Positions 43,132 through 54,544 of a stretch of 64,000 nt of DNA are shown here, one piece after another; position 1 is the first letter of the stretch; the number at the start of each line of letters is the position of its first letter. Below the pieces are notes generated by a model. It ran no database searches. It was given only the letters and a program-made list of their open reading frames with translations, and was not told the DNA's origin. The position numbers and the translations under genes are program-made. This DNA is from Microbacterium esteraromaticum. Lineage in GTDB: Bacteria; Actinomycetota; Actinomycetes; Actinomycetales; Microbacteriaceae. The stretch is from the NCBI RefSeq assembly GCF_900163815.1, contig NZ_FUKO01000033.1:158514-222513 (forward strand), in the 5' to 3' direction.

Positions 43132-44244
43132 GTGGCGGACCATTACGAAGTACTCGGGGTGTCTCGTGACGCCTCGCAGGACGAGATCAAGAAGGCATAC
43201 CGGAAGCTGGCTCGACAGCTGCATCCGGATGTGAATCCCGGCGACGACGCATCCGAGCGCTTCAAGCTCGTGACCCATGCGTACGACGTGCTCAGCGATA
43301 CCGAGTCCCGTCAGCGCTACGACATGGGCGGCGACAGCAACGGCGGTTTCAACGGCGGCGGCTTCGGCGGTTTCGGCGACATCTTCGAGACGTTCTTCGG
43401 AGCCGGCGGCGGCGGACGATCCGCCCGGCCGCGCTCGCGACGCGAACGCGGCCAGGATGCCCTGGTGCGCATCAACCTCGATCTCGGCGACGTCGTCTTC
43501 GGCGTGCACCGCGACATCGAGGTCGACACGGCCGTGCTCTGCGAGACCTGCGAGGGCAGCTGCTGCCAGCCGGGCACGTCGCCGGTCACCTGCGATGTCT
43601 GCGGCGGCAGCGGTCACGTACAGCGCCAGGTGCGCAGCCTGCTCGGCAACGTCGTCACGACGCAGCCCTGCGGCAGCTGTGAGGGCTACGGAACGACGAT
43701 TCCCTACCCGTGCGGCTCCTGCGGCGGTCAGGGACGCGTGCGCTCTCGCCGCGTCGTCGCACTCGATATCCCCGCCGGCGTCGAGACGGGCCTGCGCCTG
43801 CAGCTGCCGGGTTCCGGCGAGGTCGGGCGGGCAGGTGGCCCGAATGGCGACCTGTACGTCGAGGTGCACGTCGCGCCGCACGCGGTGTTCAGCCGCGAGG
43901 GCGATGACCTGCTGGCCACGCTCGAAGTGTCGATGACGGATGCCATTCTCGGTACGACGACCACGATCGAGGGCCTCGATGGGACGGTCGATCTCGAGCT
44001 GCGCGCGGGCGTGCAGTCCGGTGATGTGCTGACGATCGGCGGACGCGGCATCACGCCGCTGCGAGGCAGCCAGCGCGGCGACCTGCGGGTCGGTGTGCAG
44101 GTTCTCACCCCGACCAGGCTCGACGGCGCGCAGCGCAAGCTCATCGAGGACTTCGCCAAGAAGACGAAGGCACCAGAACCGCAGTTGGCGCAGTTCCAGC
44201 AGGGACTGTTCTCGAAGCTGCGCGATCGGTTCCGCAGTCACTGA
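43132..44244 (+). CDS. dnaJ: Molecular chaperone DnaJ
   Basis: A 370-residue type I DnaJ from GTG 43132 with GAAAGG upstream. The J domain has HPD in [10 protein letters not shown] Gly/Phe-rich region ([13 protein letters not shown]) follows, and then four zinc-binding CxxCxGxG-type repeats. The first repeat is unusual: [13 protein letters not shown], with two cysteines where GxGxx is usual. The C-terminal substrate domains are intact. This is the actinobacterial second DnaJ, controlled with hrcA. Confidence 0.94.
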   Translation: MADHYEVLGVSRDASQDEIKKAYRKLARQLHPDVNPGDDASERFKLVTHAYDVLSDTESRQRYDMGGDSNGGFNGGGFGGFGDIFETFFGAGGGGRSARPRSRRERGQDALVRINLDLGDVVFGVHRDIEVDTAVLCETCEGSCCQPGTSPVTCDVCGGSGHVQRQVRSLLGNVVTTQPCGSCEGYGTTIPYPCGSCGGQGRVRSRRVVALDIPAGVETGLRLQLPGSGEVGRAGGPNGDLYVEVHVAPHAVFSREGDDLLATLEVSMTDAILGTTTTIEGLDGTVDLELRAGVQSGDVLTIGGRGITPLRGSQRGDLRVGVQVLTPTRLDGAQRKLIEDFAKKTKAPEPQLAQFQQGLFSKLRDRFRSH

Positions 44245-44277
44245 CATTCCCGACCCCGGACCCCCGATTGGAGGCCC

Positions 44278-45006
44278 ATGGCCCTGCATTTCATTGTGCC
44301 GACGTGCTCGGACGCCCATGAGGGTGAGCTGATCACGCTCACCGGCGCCGAGGCGAAGCACGCATCTGTCGTGCGTCGCGTGCGGGTGGGCGAGGCCATT
44401 ACCATCGGTGACGGCTCCGGCATCTGGCTCGAAGCGGTCGTCGACGACGTGTCGGCAGCGCAGGTGCGCGTGCGCGTGCTGAAGCGCGTCGTGGCGGATG
44501 CTCCCGGCTCTCGGATCGTGCTCGCCCAGGCATTGGCCAAGGGGGATCGCGATGAGATGGCGGTGCAGGCCGCGTGCGAATTGGGCGTCGATGAGATCGT
44601 GCCGTGGCGGGCCGCGCGGAGTGTCTCCCGCTGGGAGGGTCCGAAGGCCGCGAAGGGACGCGAACGATGGGCGACGATCGTGCGCGAGGCGGCAAAGCAG
44701 GCGCACCGCGCCTGGGTTCCCGCTGTCGCCGAAGCGCAGAGCACGGCCGAACTCGTCGCTCGCGCGTCAGAACAGCGGATGCTGGTGCTCGACCCCACAG
44801 CCGAAATGCCGCTGACCACGATCAGACCCGACGAGCGCGACATCATGCTCGTGGTCGGTCCGGAGGGTGGGATCAGCCCGGAGGAGCTCACGCGGTTCGC
44901 CGATGCCGGAGCTGAACGGGTGCGTCTCGGCGACACGGTGCTGCGCACCTCGACCGCTGGACCTGCCGCGATCGCTGTGCTGTCGAGCATGCTCGATCGC
45001 TGGTGA
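44278..45006 (+). CDS. rsmE: 16S rRNA m3U1498 methyltransferase RsmE
   Basis: A 242-residue SPOUT-class enzyme. It has an N-terminal PUA-like domain (LTGAEAKHASVVRRVRVGE), then the knot region VVGPEGGISPEEL, RLGDTVLRTSTAGPAAI. It uses AdoMet to methylate U1498 in the 30S decoding centre. It follows dnaJ by 33 nt. Confidence 0.94.
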   Translation: MALHFIVPTCSDAHEGELITLTGAEAKHASVVRRVRVGEAITIGDGSGIWLEAVVDDVSAAQVRVRVLKRVVADAPGSRIVLAQALAKGDRDEMAVQAACELGVDEIVPWRAARSVSRWEGPKAAKGRERWATIVREAAKQAHRAWVPAVAEAQSTAELVARASEQRMLVLDPTAEMPLTTIRPDERDIMLVVGPEGGISPEELTRFADAGAERVRLGDTVLRTSTAGPAAIAVLSSMLDRW

Positions 45007-45048
45007 CTCTTCGCCGGGCGCCGGGCCTTCCCGGCTAAACTGGCACGC

Positions 45049-45396
45049 ATGACAGAACCTTCGATCTTCACGCGCATCCTGAACGGGGAGATCCCCGGCG
45101 AGATCGTCGCGCAGACCGACCGGGTCTTCGCGATCAACGACATCAATCCGCAGGCGCCGCTGCACGTGCTCGTGATTCCGAAGACCGAGCAGTTCCGCGA
45201 TGTCACCGAGCTCGCAGCCGGCGATGCCGACCTGCTCGCCGAGATGGTTGCGCTGTCCAAGCAGATCGCCACCGAGCGTGCGAACGGCGAGTACCGACTG
45301 ATCTTCAACAACGGCGCCTCCGCCGCACAATCCGTCTTCCACGTGCACGCGCACGTGCTGGGCAATATCGAGGAAGGCAGACTCGTTGGCTTCTGA
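45049..45396 (+). CDS. HIT-family hydrolase
   Basis: A 115-residue protein with the histidine triad in VFHVHAHVLG, the catalytic HxHxH. It is a nucleotide-binding hydrolase related to HinT, which cleaves adenosine phosphoramidates. It overlaps the phoH start by 11 nt. Confidence 0.93.
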   Translation: MTEPSIFTRILNGEIPGEIVAQTDRVFAINDINPQAPLHVLVIPKTEQFRDVTELAAGDADLLAEMVALSKQIATERANGEYRLIFNNGASAAQSVFHVHAHVLGNIEEGRLVGF

Positions 45397-46489
45397 CGAA
45401 CCGACACCGCAGTTCCCTGCGCAACCCGAATACACCGAGCGCGTCTCGGTCGATGGCATCGCCATGGTGAATCTGCTCGGACCGCAGGACCGGCTGCTGC
45501 GCATGCTCGAGCAGGAGCATCCACGTGTGCAGGTGATGGTGCGGGGCAATGAGATCCTGCTCGGCGGCAGTGCGGGAGATGTCGCAGATGCGCGTGCGCT
45601 CATCGACGAACTCGTCGAGATGACCCGCTCCGGCCATGATCTGGCACCCAGCGATGTCGAGCACTCAGCGCGCATCCTGCGTCGCGACGACGGCCCACGA
45701 CCCAGCGAAGTGCTGGGTGAGGCGATTCTGTCGACGCGCGGGCGGGTGATCCGTCCGAAGACCGCAGGCCAGAAAGCGTATGTCGACGCGATCGAGCAGA
45801 ATACGATCGTCTTCGGCATCGGCCCGGCGGGAACAGGCAAGACGTACCTTGCGATGGCCAAGGCCGTGCAGGCGCTGCAGCGCAAAGAGGTGCAGCGCAT
45901 CATTCTCACGCGCCCGGCGGTGGAGGCGGGGGAGCGGCTCGGGTTTCTGCCCGGCTCACTCAACGACAAGATCGACCCGTACCTGCGCCCGCTCTACGAC
46001 GCACTCAACGAGATGATGGACCCCGAGGTCGTGCCGCGGCTGATGGCCACCGGCACGATCGAGGTCGCCCCACTCGCGTACATGCGCGGCCGCACGCTCA
46101 ATGACTCCTTCGTCGTGCTCGATGAGGCGCAGAACACGACTCCTGAGCAGATGAAGATGTTCCTCACGCGTCTCGGGTTCGGCACGAAGATGGTCGTCAC
46201 CGGCGACATCACCCAGGTCGATCTGCCGCAGGGTGCTTCGGGACTGCGGCTGGTGACCCGAGTGCTCGAAGACATCGACGACATCCACTTCGCGCGACTC
46301 ACCAGCGACGACGTCGTGCGGCACTCGCTGGTCGGCCGCATCGTCGATGCCTACAGCGAGTACGACGAACAGCGAACGGCCGAGCGTTTCGAACGCGAAC
46401 AGGCCCGCCAGTTCGCGAGCCGCGCGGATCGACGCAGCGGACAGCGTCAGAATCCGCGAGACCGGATGCCGAAGCGAGGCCTCTCTTGA
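45386..46489 (+). CDS. phoH: PhoH-family ATPase
   Basis: A 367-residue protein from TTG 45386. The N-terminal KH-like segment (LRMLEQEHPRVQVMVRGNEILL) precedes the P-loop GPAGTGKTYLAMA and Walker B VVLDEAQNTT. It is probably an RNA-linked ATPase that works with YbeY in rRNA and RNA quality control; the phoH-ybeY-CNNM-era order is conserved. The last six codons lie inside the first unit of a 20-bp tandem repeat. Confidence 0.93.
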   Translation: MASDEPTPQFPAQPEYTERVSVDGIAMVNLLGPQDRLLRMLEQEHPRVQVMVRGNEILLGGSAGDVADARALIDELVEMTRSGHDLAPSDVEHSARILRRDDGPRPSEVLGEAILSTRGRVIRPKTAGQKAYVDAIEQNTIVFGIGPAGTGKTYLAMAKAVQALQRKEVQRIILTRPAVEAGERLGFLPGSLNDKIDPYLRPLYDALNEMMDPEVVPRLMATGTIEVAPLAYMRGRTLNDSFVVLDEAQNTTPEQMKMFLTRLGFGTKMVVTGDITQVDLPQGASGLRLVTRVLEDIDDIHFARLTSDDVVRHSLVGRIVDAYSEYDEQRTAERFEREQARQFASRADRRSGQRQNPRDRMPKRGLS

Positions 46490-46570
46490 TGAAGCGAGGC
46501 CTCTCTTGAGGAAACGAGCCCTCTCTTGATGAAACGAGCCCTTTCTTGATGAAACGAGCACAGGCATGAT
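46471..46570 (+). repeat. Five 20-bp tandem units across phoH/ybeY
   Basis: Units begin at 46471, 46491, 46511, 46531 and 46551, based on GAARCGAGSCCTCTCTTGAT. Units 1-4 are nearly identical, and unit 5 is degenerate. The phoH stop lies in unit 1, and the ybeY start ATG 46566 lies in unit 5. Confidence 0.9.
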
Positions 46571-47024
46571 CGAGATCAACAACGAATCAGCGATCGACGT
46601 CGACGAGACGGTGCTGCTGCGCCTGACCGACTTCAACCTCGCGCAGCTCAATGTGAGCCCGGATGCCGAGGTCGCGATCGTCCTCGTCGATGAAGGTGCG
46701 ATGGAGTCGCTGCACGTGCAGTGGATGGACGAGCCGGGCCCGACCGACGTGCTGAGCTTTCCGATGGACGAGCTGCGCCCCGGCACGCCGGACAACCCGA
46801 CGCCGCCCGGGCTGCTCGGCGACATCGTGCTCTGCCCGCAGGTCGCGGAAGCACAGGCGCAGACGGCGGGGCACCCGCTGATCGACGAGCTGATCCTGCT
46901 CACCACGCACGGACTGCTGCACCTGCTGGGCTTCGATCACGCCGAACCCGCTGAGGAGCGTGAGATGTTCGGACTGCAGAAGACGCTGATCCAGGGATTC
47001 GCGCAGGCCGAACACCGTCGATGA
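46566..47024 (+). CDS. ybeY: Endoribonuclease YbeY
   Basis: A 152-residue protein with the zinc motif HGLLHLLGFDH (HxxxHxxxxxH), the YbeY hallmark. It takes part in 16S rRNA 3' maturation and ribosome quality control. Its ATG falls inside a tandem repeat, so its upstream spacing from phoH may vary between strains. Its stop overlaps the next gene by 4 nt (ATGA). Confidence 0.96.
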   Translation: MIEINNESAIDVDETVLLRLTDFNLAQLNVSPDAEVAIVLVDEGAMESLHVQWMDEPGPTDVLSFPMDELRPGTPDNPTPPGLLGDIVLCPQVAEAQAQTAGHPLIDELILLTTHGLLHLLGFDHAEPAEEREMFGLQKTLIQGFAQAEHRR

Positions 47025-48313
47025 CCGTCGCCATCCTGCTCGCAGCCGCCGTGCTGCTGGTCGCGTTCGGCGGCCTGATGGCTGCCGTCGATGCGGCGTT
47101 CTCGGTGAGCTCTCGCACAGATCTGATCGGGATGGCCTCCGAGGGCCGCAACGCTGCGGCGCTGCAACGGATCGCCGACGACCCCGACCCGCACGTGAAC
47201 GCGGTCGCTTTCATCCGTGTGCTGGCGGAGACCACGTCTGCGGTCCTCGTGACCGTCGCGCTGGATTCGCTGCTGCCCAGCATCTGGTGGGCGATGCTGG
47301 CTGCCGCGCTGCTGATGACCGGCATCACCTTCGTGCTCGTCGGTGCGAGCCCCAGGTCGTTCGGCCGGCTGCATGCCACGAAGATGCTCCGCGCATGGGC
47401 ACCGACCGTGCGCGCGATGCGGATTCTGCTCGGCCCTCTCGCGCAGGCGCTGGTCAGAGCGGGACAACGTGTCACCCCGGGCGCCGGCCGCAGCAGCTTC
47501 ACCTCGGAGGATCAGCTGCTGAGCATGGTCGATGAAGCGGCATCCAACGCCCTCATCGAGGAAGACGATCGCGACCTGATCCACTCGGTGTTCGACTTCA
47601 CCGAGCAGTTCGTGCGCGCCGTCATGGTGCCGCGCACCGAGATGCAGACAGTGGATGCCGCCGCAACGACGACCGAGGCGATGGATCTGTTCCTGCGCAC
47701 CGGGGTATCGCGGATGCCGGTGGTCGATGACGACGCCGACGATGTGGTCGGCGTGCTCTATCTGAAGGACCTCGTGCTGTTCGCCTTCCGTGATGAGAGT
47801 GCCTGGCGTGGTGCACCGGTGCGTCCGATAGCTCGCCCAGCCGTATTCGTACCGGAATCGATGCGCGCAGAGACCCTGCTGCAGCAGATGAAGCGCGATG
47901 CCGTGCACGTGTGCATGGTGATCAACGAGCATGGCGGGATCTCGGGTCTGGTGACTCTGGAGGATCTCATCGAGGAGCTCGTCGGCGAGATCGAGGACGA
48001 GTACGATCGCGGGCCGGCCGATCTCGTCGATCTGGGCGATGGCCGCTACCGGGTCAATTCACGGCTGTCGCTGGAGGATGTGGGCGAGCTGTTCGGGCTG
48101 GAACTCGAAGACGAGGACGTCGATTCCATCGGCGGACTTCTCGGCAAGGCGCTCGGGCAGGTCCCGCAACCCGGCGCCACCGCGACGGTGAAGGGCCTGG
48201 TGCTCACCGGCGGCGCATCGCGCGGTCGCGGACGAGGCATCGCCACGGTGTTCGCACAGCGAGCGCCGGAAATCACGCAACAGGAACGCGACGGAGGAGA
48301 TCGGGATGACTGA
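47021..48313 (+). CDS. CNNM/CBS-domain membrane protein (CorC/HlyC family)
   Basis: A 430-residue protein. An N-terminal CNNM transmembrane domain (about 1-150; VAILLAAAVLLVAFGGLMAAVDAAFS) is followed by two CBS domains (MVPRTEMQTVDAA; VCMVINEHGGISGLVTLEDLIEELVGEI) and a CorC_HlyC domain. The family is linked to Mg2+/Co2+ export. It overlaps the era start by 8 nt. Confidence 0.92.
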   Translation: MTVAILLAAAVLLVAFGGLMAAVDAAFSVSSRTDLIGMASEGRNAAALQRIADDPDPHVNAVAFIRVLAETTSAVLVTVALDSLLPSIWWAMLAAALLMTGITFVLVGASPRSFGRLHATKMLRAWAPTVRAMRILLGPLAQALVRAGQRVTPGAGRSSFTSEDQLLSMVDEAASNALIEEDDRDLIHSVFDFTEQFVRAVMVPRTEMQTVDAAATTTEAMDLFLRTGVSRMPVVDDDADDVVGVLYLKDLVLFAFRDESAWRGAPVRPIARPAVFVPESMRAETLLQQMKRDAVHVCMVINEHGGISGLVTLEDLIEELVGEIEDEYDRGPADLVDLGDGRYRVNSRLSLEDVGELFGLELEDEDVDSIGGLLGKALGQVPQPGATATVKGLVLTGGASRGRGRGIATVFAQRAPEITQQERDGGDRDD

Positions 48314-49259
48314 GCAGAACGAGCGGAACGAGCCGCAAACTGCAGGCGTTGCCCAGGGCGAGGCTGACGGGCCCACTCGCAGCGGCTTCGTGACCTTCGT
48401 CGGGCGCCCGAATGTGGGCAAGTCGACGCTGACGAACGCGCTCGTCGGCGAGAAGATCGCCATCACGAGCGAGAAGCCCCAGACGACGAGGCGCGCGATC
48501 CGCGGCATCCTGAATCGTCCGGACGGTCAGTTGGTGATCGTCGACACCCCTGGCATCCACAAGCCCCGCACGCTGCTGGGCGAGCGGCTGAACGACCTCG
48601 TCGAGCAGGTGCTCGGCGACGTCGACGTGATCGGCTTCTGCGTGCCGGCGACCGAGAAGATCGGTCCGGGGGACCGCCGCATCGCGGCATCGCTGGACGG
48701 GTACGCGCGGGCGAAGAAGGTCGCGATCGTGACGAAGACGGATGCTGCCGACAAGGACCAGATCATCGAGCGCCTGATGGAGGTGGACTCGCTGCGCGAG
48801 GACTGGGCGGCGGTCATTCCGCTGTCGGCGCTCACGAGCGAGCAGCTCGACGTGCTGTCGGATGAGATGCTGCGTCTGATGCCGGTCGGACCGCGACTGT
48901 ACGACGAGGGGATCGTCACAGATGAGTCGACGGAGGACCGCATCGCCGAGATGATCCGCGAGGCCGCCCTGGAAGGCGTGCGCGATGAGCTGCCGCACTC
49001 GATCGCCGTCGTCATCGACGACATCGCTGCGCGCGAAGACAGCGACCTCACTGATGTCTACGCCTCTATCGTCGTCGAGCGCGACAGTCAGAAGGCGATC
49101 ATCATCGGTCGCAAGGGCGCTCGCCTGCGCGATGTCGGCGCGGTAGCCCGAGCCGGAATCGAAGAGCTGCTGGGCACCCGCGTTTTCCTGAAGCTGCATG
49201 TGAAAGTCGTCAAGGAATGGCAGCGCGATCCCAAGCAGCTGGGGCGCCTGGGATTCTGA
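48306..49259 (+). CDS. era: GTPase Era
   Basis: A 317-residue protein. G1 is GRPNVGKST, the switch region is TTRRAIRGI, G3 is DTPGIHK, and G4 is TKTD. The C-terminal KH domain includes VERDSQKAIIIGRKGARLRDVG. Era binds the 3' end of 16S rRNA and supports 30S assembly, in line with its neighbour ybeY. Confidence 0.97.
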   Translation: MTEQNERNEPQTAGVAQGEADGPTRSGFVTFVGRPNVGKSTLTNALVGEKIAITSEKPQTTRRAIRGILNRPDGQLVIVDTPGIHKPRTLLGERLNDLVEQVLGDVDVIGFCVPATEKIGPGDRRIAASLDGYARAKKVAIVTKTDAADKDQIIERLMEVDSLREDWAAVIPLSALTSEQLDVLSDEMLRLMPVGPRLYDEGIVTDESTEDRIAEMIREAALEGVRDELPHSIAVVIDDIAAREDSDLTDVYASIVVERDSQKAIIIGRKGARLRDVGAVARAGIEELLGTRVFLKLHVKVVKEWQRDPKQLGRLGF

Positions 49260-49328
49260 AGATCTGTGATGCGACGCCGGTGCGACATGGTGCTCTGGGT
49301 ATGCTTCACGTCCTGCTAGCATGACCAC

Positions 49329-51875
<2,547 letters not shown>

Positions 51876-51947
51876 TCTGTCATTCTTCCGTGTCGGAGCC
51901 GTCGCCGCATGCGCTCGGATGTCGCAGGGCCGGGGGATAATCGATAA

Positions 51948-52745
51948 GTGGCCACCTATCGAGACGAAGCGGTGATTCTGCGCACTCACAAGCTGGGTGA
52001 AGCCGATCGCATCGTCACCATGCTGTCGCGCCGCAACGGCAAGATCCGGGCGGTCGCCAAGGGCGTGCGCCGCACATCGTCGAAGTTCGGTGCGCGACTG
52101 GAGCCGTTCATGGTCGCCGACCTGCAGCTGTACCGCGGGAGAACGCTCGATATCGTGCAGCAGGCGGAATCGCTGGGGTCGTACGGCGCTGATATCGCCG
52201 TCGACTACGAGCGGTTCACCGCGGCAAGCGCCATGGTCGAGACCGCCGATCGACTGAACGAGTCCGAGGCCACGTCCAACCAGTACCTGCTGCTCATCGG
52301 CGGTCTGCGCTCGCTCTCGCGGGGTGAGCACGCTGCGCGCAGCATCCTCGATTCCTACCTGCTGCGGGTGATGGCGCTCTCCGGCTGGGCGCCGGCCCTC
52401 GATGACTGCGCACGCTGCGCGGCGCCGGGCCCGCACCGGCACTTCGGCGCGCAGCTCGGCGGCTCGGTATGCGACTCGTGCGCTCCCGCGGGAAGCCCGC
52501 GCATCTCGCTCTCCGCACTCGCGCTGCTGGGTTCGCTCATGCGCGGCGACTGGGATGCCGTGGATGCGGCGCCGCACGGTGACACCGCGGCAGCATCCGG
52601 CACTGTCGCTGCATATGCGCAGTGGCACCTGGAACGCGGCATCCGCTCGCTCGAGCACGTCGTGAGTCCGTCACGATTTTCTGACCCGCAGCGATCTGCT
52701 GATGCCCAGCGATCTGCTGACCCCAGGCGAGAAGGAGCACGGTGA
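51948..52745 (+). CDS. recO: DNA repair protein RecO
   Basis: A 265-residue protein from GTG 51948. The OB-fold N terminus ([37 protein letters not shown]) is followed by a zinc site (CARC then CDSC). RecO works with RecR/RecF to load RecA. The C-terminal tail holds a duplicated QRSAD stretch (two copies of CAGCGATCTGCTGA). It overlaps the uppS start by 4 nt (GTGA). Confidence 0.95.
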   Translation: MATYRDEAVILRTHKLGEADRIVTMLSRRNGKIRAVAKGVRRTSSKFGARLEPFMVADLQLYRGRTLDIVQQAESLGSYGADIAVDYERFTAASAMVETADRLNESEATSNQYLLLIGGLRSLSRGEHAARSILDSYLLRVMALSGWAPALDDCARCAAPGPHRHFGAQLGGSVCDSCAPAGSPRISLSALALLGSLMRGDWDAVDAAPHGDTAAASGTVAAYAQWHLERGIRSLEHVVSPSRFSDPQRSADAQRSADPRREGAR

Positions 52746-53548
52746 CCCCTAAGCCGTATACGCACAAGGACGCGGTGCCATTCCGACCTTTGGACTGGAC
52801 GGGTGTGCACCCCCCGCAGTTACCGGCGGTGCCGAACCACATCGCTGTCGTGATGGATGGCAACGGCCGGTGGGCGAATCGTCGCGGCCTGAGCCGCATC
52901 GAGGGGCACAAGGCGGGCGAAGAGGTTCTGCTCGACGTGGTCGCCGGAGCGATCCAGGCGGGTGTCAAGCACCTGTCGGTGTATGCATTCTCGACGGAGA
53001 ACTGGGCGCGCTCCCCGGAAGAGGTGCGGTTCTTGATGGGGTACAACCGCGACGTGCTGCACCGCCGACGTGACCAGCTCAATGAGTGGGGCGTGCGGGT
53101 GCGGTGGGCGGGTCGCAAGCCGCGGCTCTGGGGCTCTGTCATCAAAGAGCTGCAGTTCGCCGAGGAGCTGACGCAGGGCAACGATGTGCTGACGCTGACG
53201 ATGTGCGTCAACTACGGTGGGCGCGTCGAGCTCGTGGATGCCGTGCGCGCCATCGCCGAAGACGTCAAGGCGGGGCGGATGAAGCCGAGCGCGATCACCG
53301 AGAAGCAGATCCGCAAGCGCCTGTATGTGCCCGACATGCCCGACGTCGACCTGTTCGTGCGCAGTTCGGGGGAGCAGCGCACGTCAAACTTCCTGCTCTG
53401 GCAGTCGGCCTACGCCGAGATGGTGTTCCTGGACACGCTGTGGCCCGACTTCTCTCGCGAAGAGCTGTGGCGCGCGATCGAGATCTACCACGCGCGCGAC
53501 CGCCGCTTCGGCGGCGCCGTGGATGCTCCGGGGGAAGCAGCGCGCTGA
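52742..53548 (+). CDS. uppS: Polyprenyl diphosphate synthase (undecaprenyl type)
   Basis: A 268-residue cis-prenyltransferase. [16 protein letters not shown] carries the catalytic Asp, and [10 protein letters not shown] and [19 protein letters not shown] are the other conserved regions. It makes the long-chain polyprenyl diphosphate carrier of cell-wall synthesis. It is the last core gene before the accessory island. Confidence 0.96.
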   Translation: MTPKPYTHKDAVPFRPLDWTGVHPPQLPAVPNHIAVVMDGNGRWANRRGLSRIEGHKAGEEVLLDVVAGAIQAGVKHLSVYAFSTENWARSPEEVRFLMGYNRDVLHRRRDQLNEWGVRVRWAGRKPRLWGSVIKELQFAEELTQGNDVLTLTMCVNYGGRVELVDAVRAIAEDVKAGRMKPSAITEKQIRKRLYVPDMPDVDLFVRSSGEQRTSNFLLWQSAYAEMVFLDTLWPDFSREELWRAIEIYHARDRRFGGAVDAPGEAAR

Positions 53549-53566
53549 CCTTCGCGTCCTTTTCAA

Positions 53567-53586
53567 CCGGAAATGATCGATTCTGG
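53567..53586. repeat. GATC-centred palindrome, copy 1
   Basis: CCGGAAATGATCGATTCTGG pairs at 7 of 10 positions. It starts 19 nt after the uppS stop and is the most degenerate family member. Confidence 0.5.
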
Positions 53587-53628
53587 CGCGGTCCAGATCT
53601 CGAGTTCCCAAAAGGTCAAGGGCGGAGA

Positions 53629-53690
53629 GTGTCTCGTAGCCCTACTCGTCTCATAATCCATTGGTTATGCAACAGCGAGGTTTTGAGACA
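53629..53690. repeat. Resolvase-like inverted site, left border
   Basis: The outer arms GTGTCTCGTAGCC (53629 on) and GTGTCTCAAAACC (minus strand, ending 53690) flank an inner CATAATCC..GGTTATG pair. The half-sites fit the TGTCYnnTA consensus of Tn3-family resolvases. A close match, GTGTCTCATAACCCTAC, lies at 63852-63868. Confidence 0.55.
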
Positions 53691-53926
53691 CCCCGACCAG
53701 CTGAAATCACGGACCAACTGACGAAGTCCACAAAGCGCCGGGCAGAGTCGTTCGTTCCGGGCCTTCCGGCGTGATCGTGACCGACGTAGTCAACGTGGAG
53801 AGCAGTTATCCGACGCTCCGCCGAATACGTACCACACGCGTTTCGGCGCGCTTAGGTTTCGGCGGGGGGTTTCGGCGGCTCACGCTTCGGCGTGTCGCGC
53901 GCTTGATCGTCATCATCGGCGTGAAC

Positions 53927-53948
53927 GCCGGAATCGATCGTTTTCGGC
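53927..53948. repeat. GATC-centred palindrome, copy 2
   Basis: GCCGGAATCGA then TCGTTTTCGGC, pairing at 9 of 11 positions, lies 51 nt right of the MerR gene's stop side boundary. It belongs to the family at 53567, 56258, 63713 and 63774. Confidence 0.7.
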
Positions 53949-53998
53949 AGGCCGATCGACTGTGGGCCCGAGGTCTCGAACCCCGCCTATCCGTCTCT

Positions 53999-54403
53999 TT
54001 AGAGCTGGCCGAGAAGGTGCACGAACTCGTCGGCCATGGCGAGCTGCTCCGTGAGCTTCTGACGGCGCTGGTCGGCGCCGTCGCGAATGTCGTCGATCCG
54101 GGCGCGCAGCGCGACATCGCTCGGGTCGACGGTGAGGGCGTCGACAACGTCGAGGAGTGCGCGCATCTCGTCCAGGGTGTAACCCAACGGCTTCATCCTG
54201 CGGATGATGAGGATGCGTTCGACGTCCTTCTCCGTGTACAGCCGGAACCCGCCCTCGGTGCGTGCGGACGGCTGCACGAGCCCCACGTCGTCCCAGTGTC
54301 GAAGCGAGCGGAATGAGAGCGCCGTTCGCTCGGCTACCTCACCGATCCGCATCGTCTCGACGGTCACGTGTTCGTCTTCCACTGATTTCCCCACAACACT
54401 CAC
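53999..54403 (-). CDS. MerR-family regulator
   Basis: A 134-residue protein. The winged HTH (MRIGEVAERTALSFRSLRHWDDVGLVQPS, then GGFRLYTEKDVERI) sits at about 18-85, and a dimerisation coiled coil follows. There are no conserved metal-binding cysteines, so the effector is not obviously a metal. It is divergent from the SulP gene across 141 nt and probably controls it. Confidence 0.85.
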   Translation of the reverse strand: MSVVGKSVEDEHVTVETMRIGEVAERTALSFRSLRHWDDVGLVQPSARTEGGFRLYTEKDVERILIIRRMKPLGYTLDEMRALLDVVDALTVDPSDVALRARIDDIRDGADQRRQKLTEQLAMADEFVHLLGQL

Positions 54404-54544
54404 GTTACGTTAGAGTCTAGATCGGCGCGGCTCTCACGCCCGCTCCCCTTATCTTCCCGTGTCGGCCTGACCGATGCCTGCGCACCGCTGCGCTCCCACT
54501 CGTTTCCCGCGCTCTCACGAGAGAGCCCAACACCCGGAGGGCAC

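Larger units (their letters stand above)
53549..53998. other. Island left border: palindromes and resolvase-like sites
   Basis: No gene is supported in these 450 bases. They hold two GATC-centred palindromes (53567-53586 and 53927-53948) and a nested inverted structure (53629-53690) whose arms read GTGTCTCGTAGCC and, on the minus strand, GTGTCTCAAAACC. Similar sequences recur at the right side (63774 and 63852), so this is read as the border of the copper island. Confidence 0.6.
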
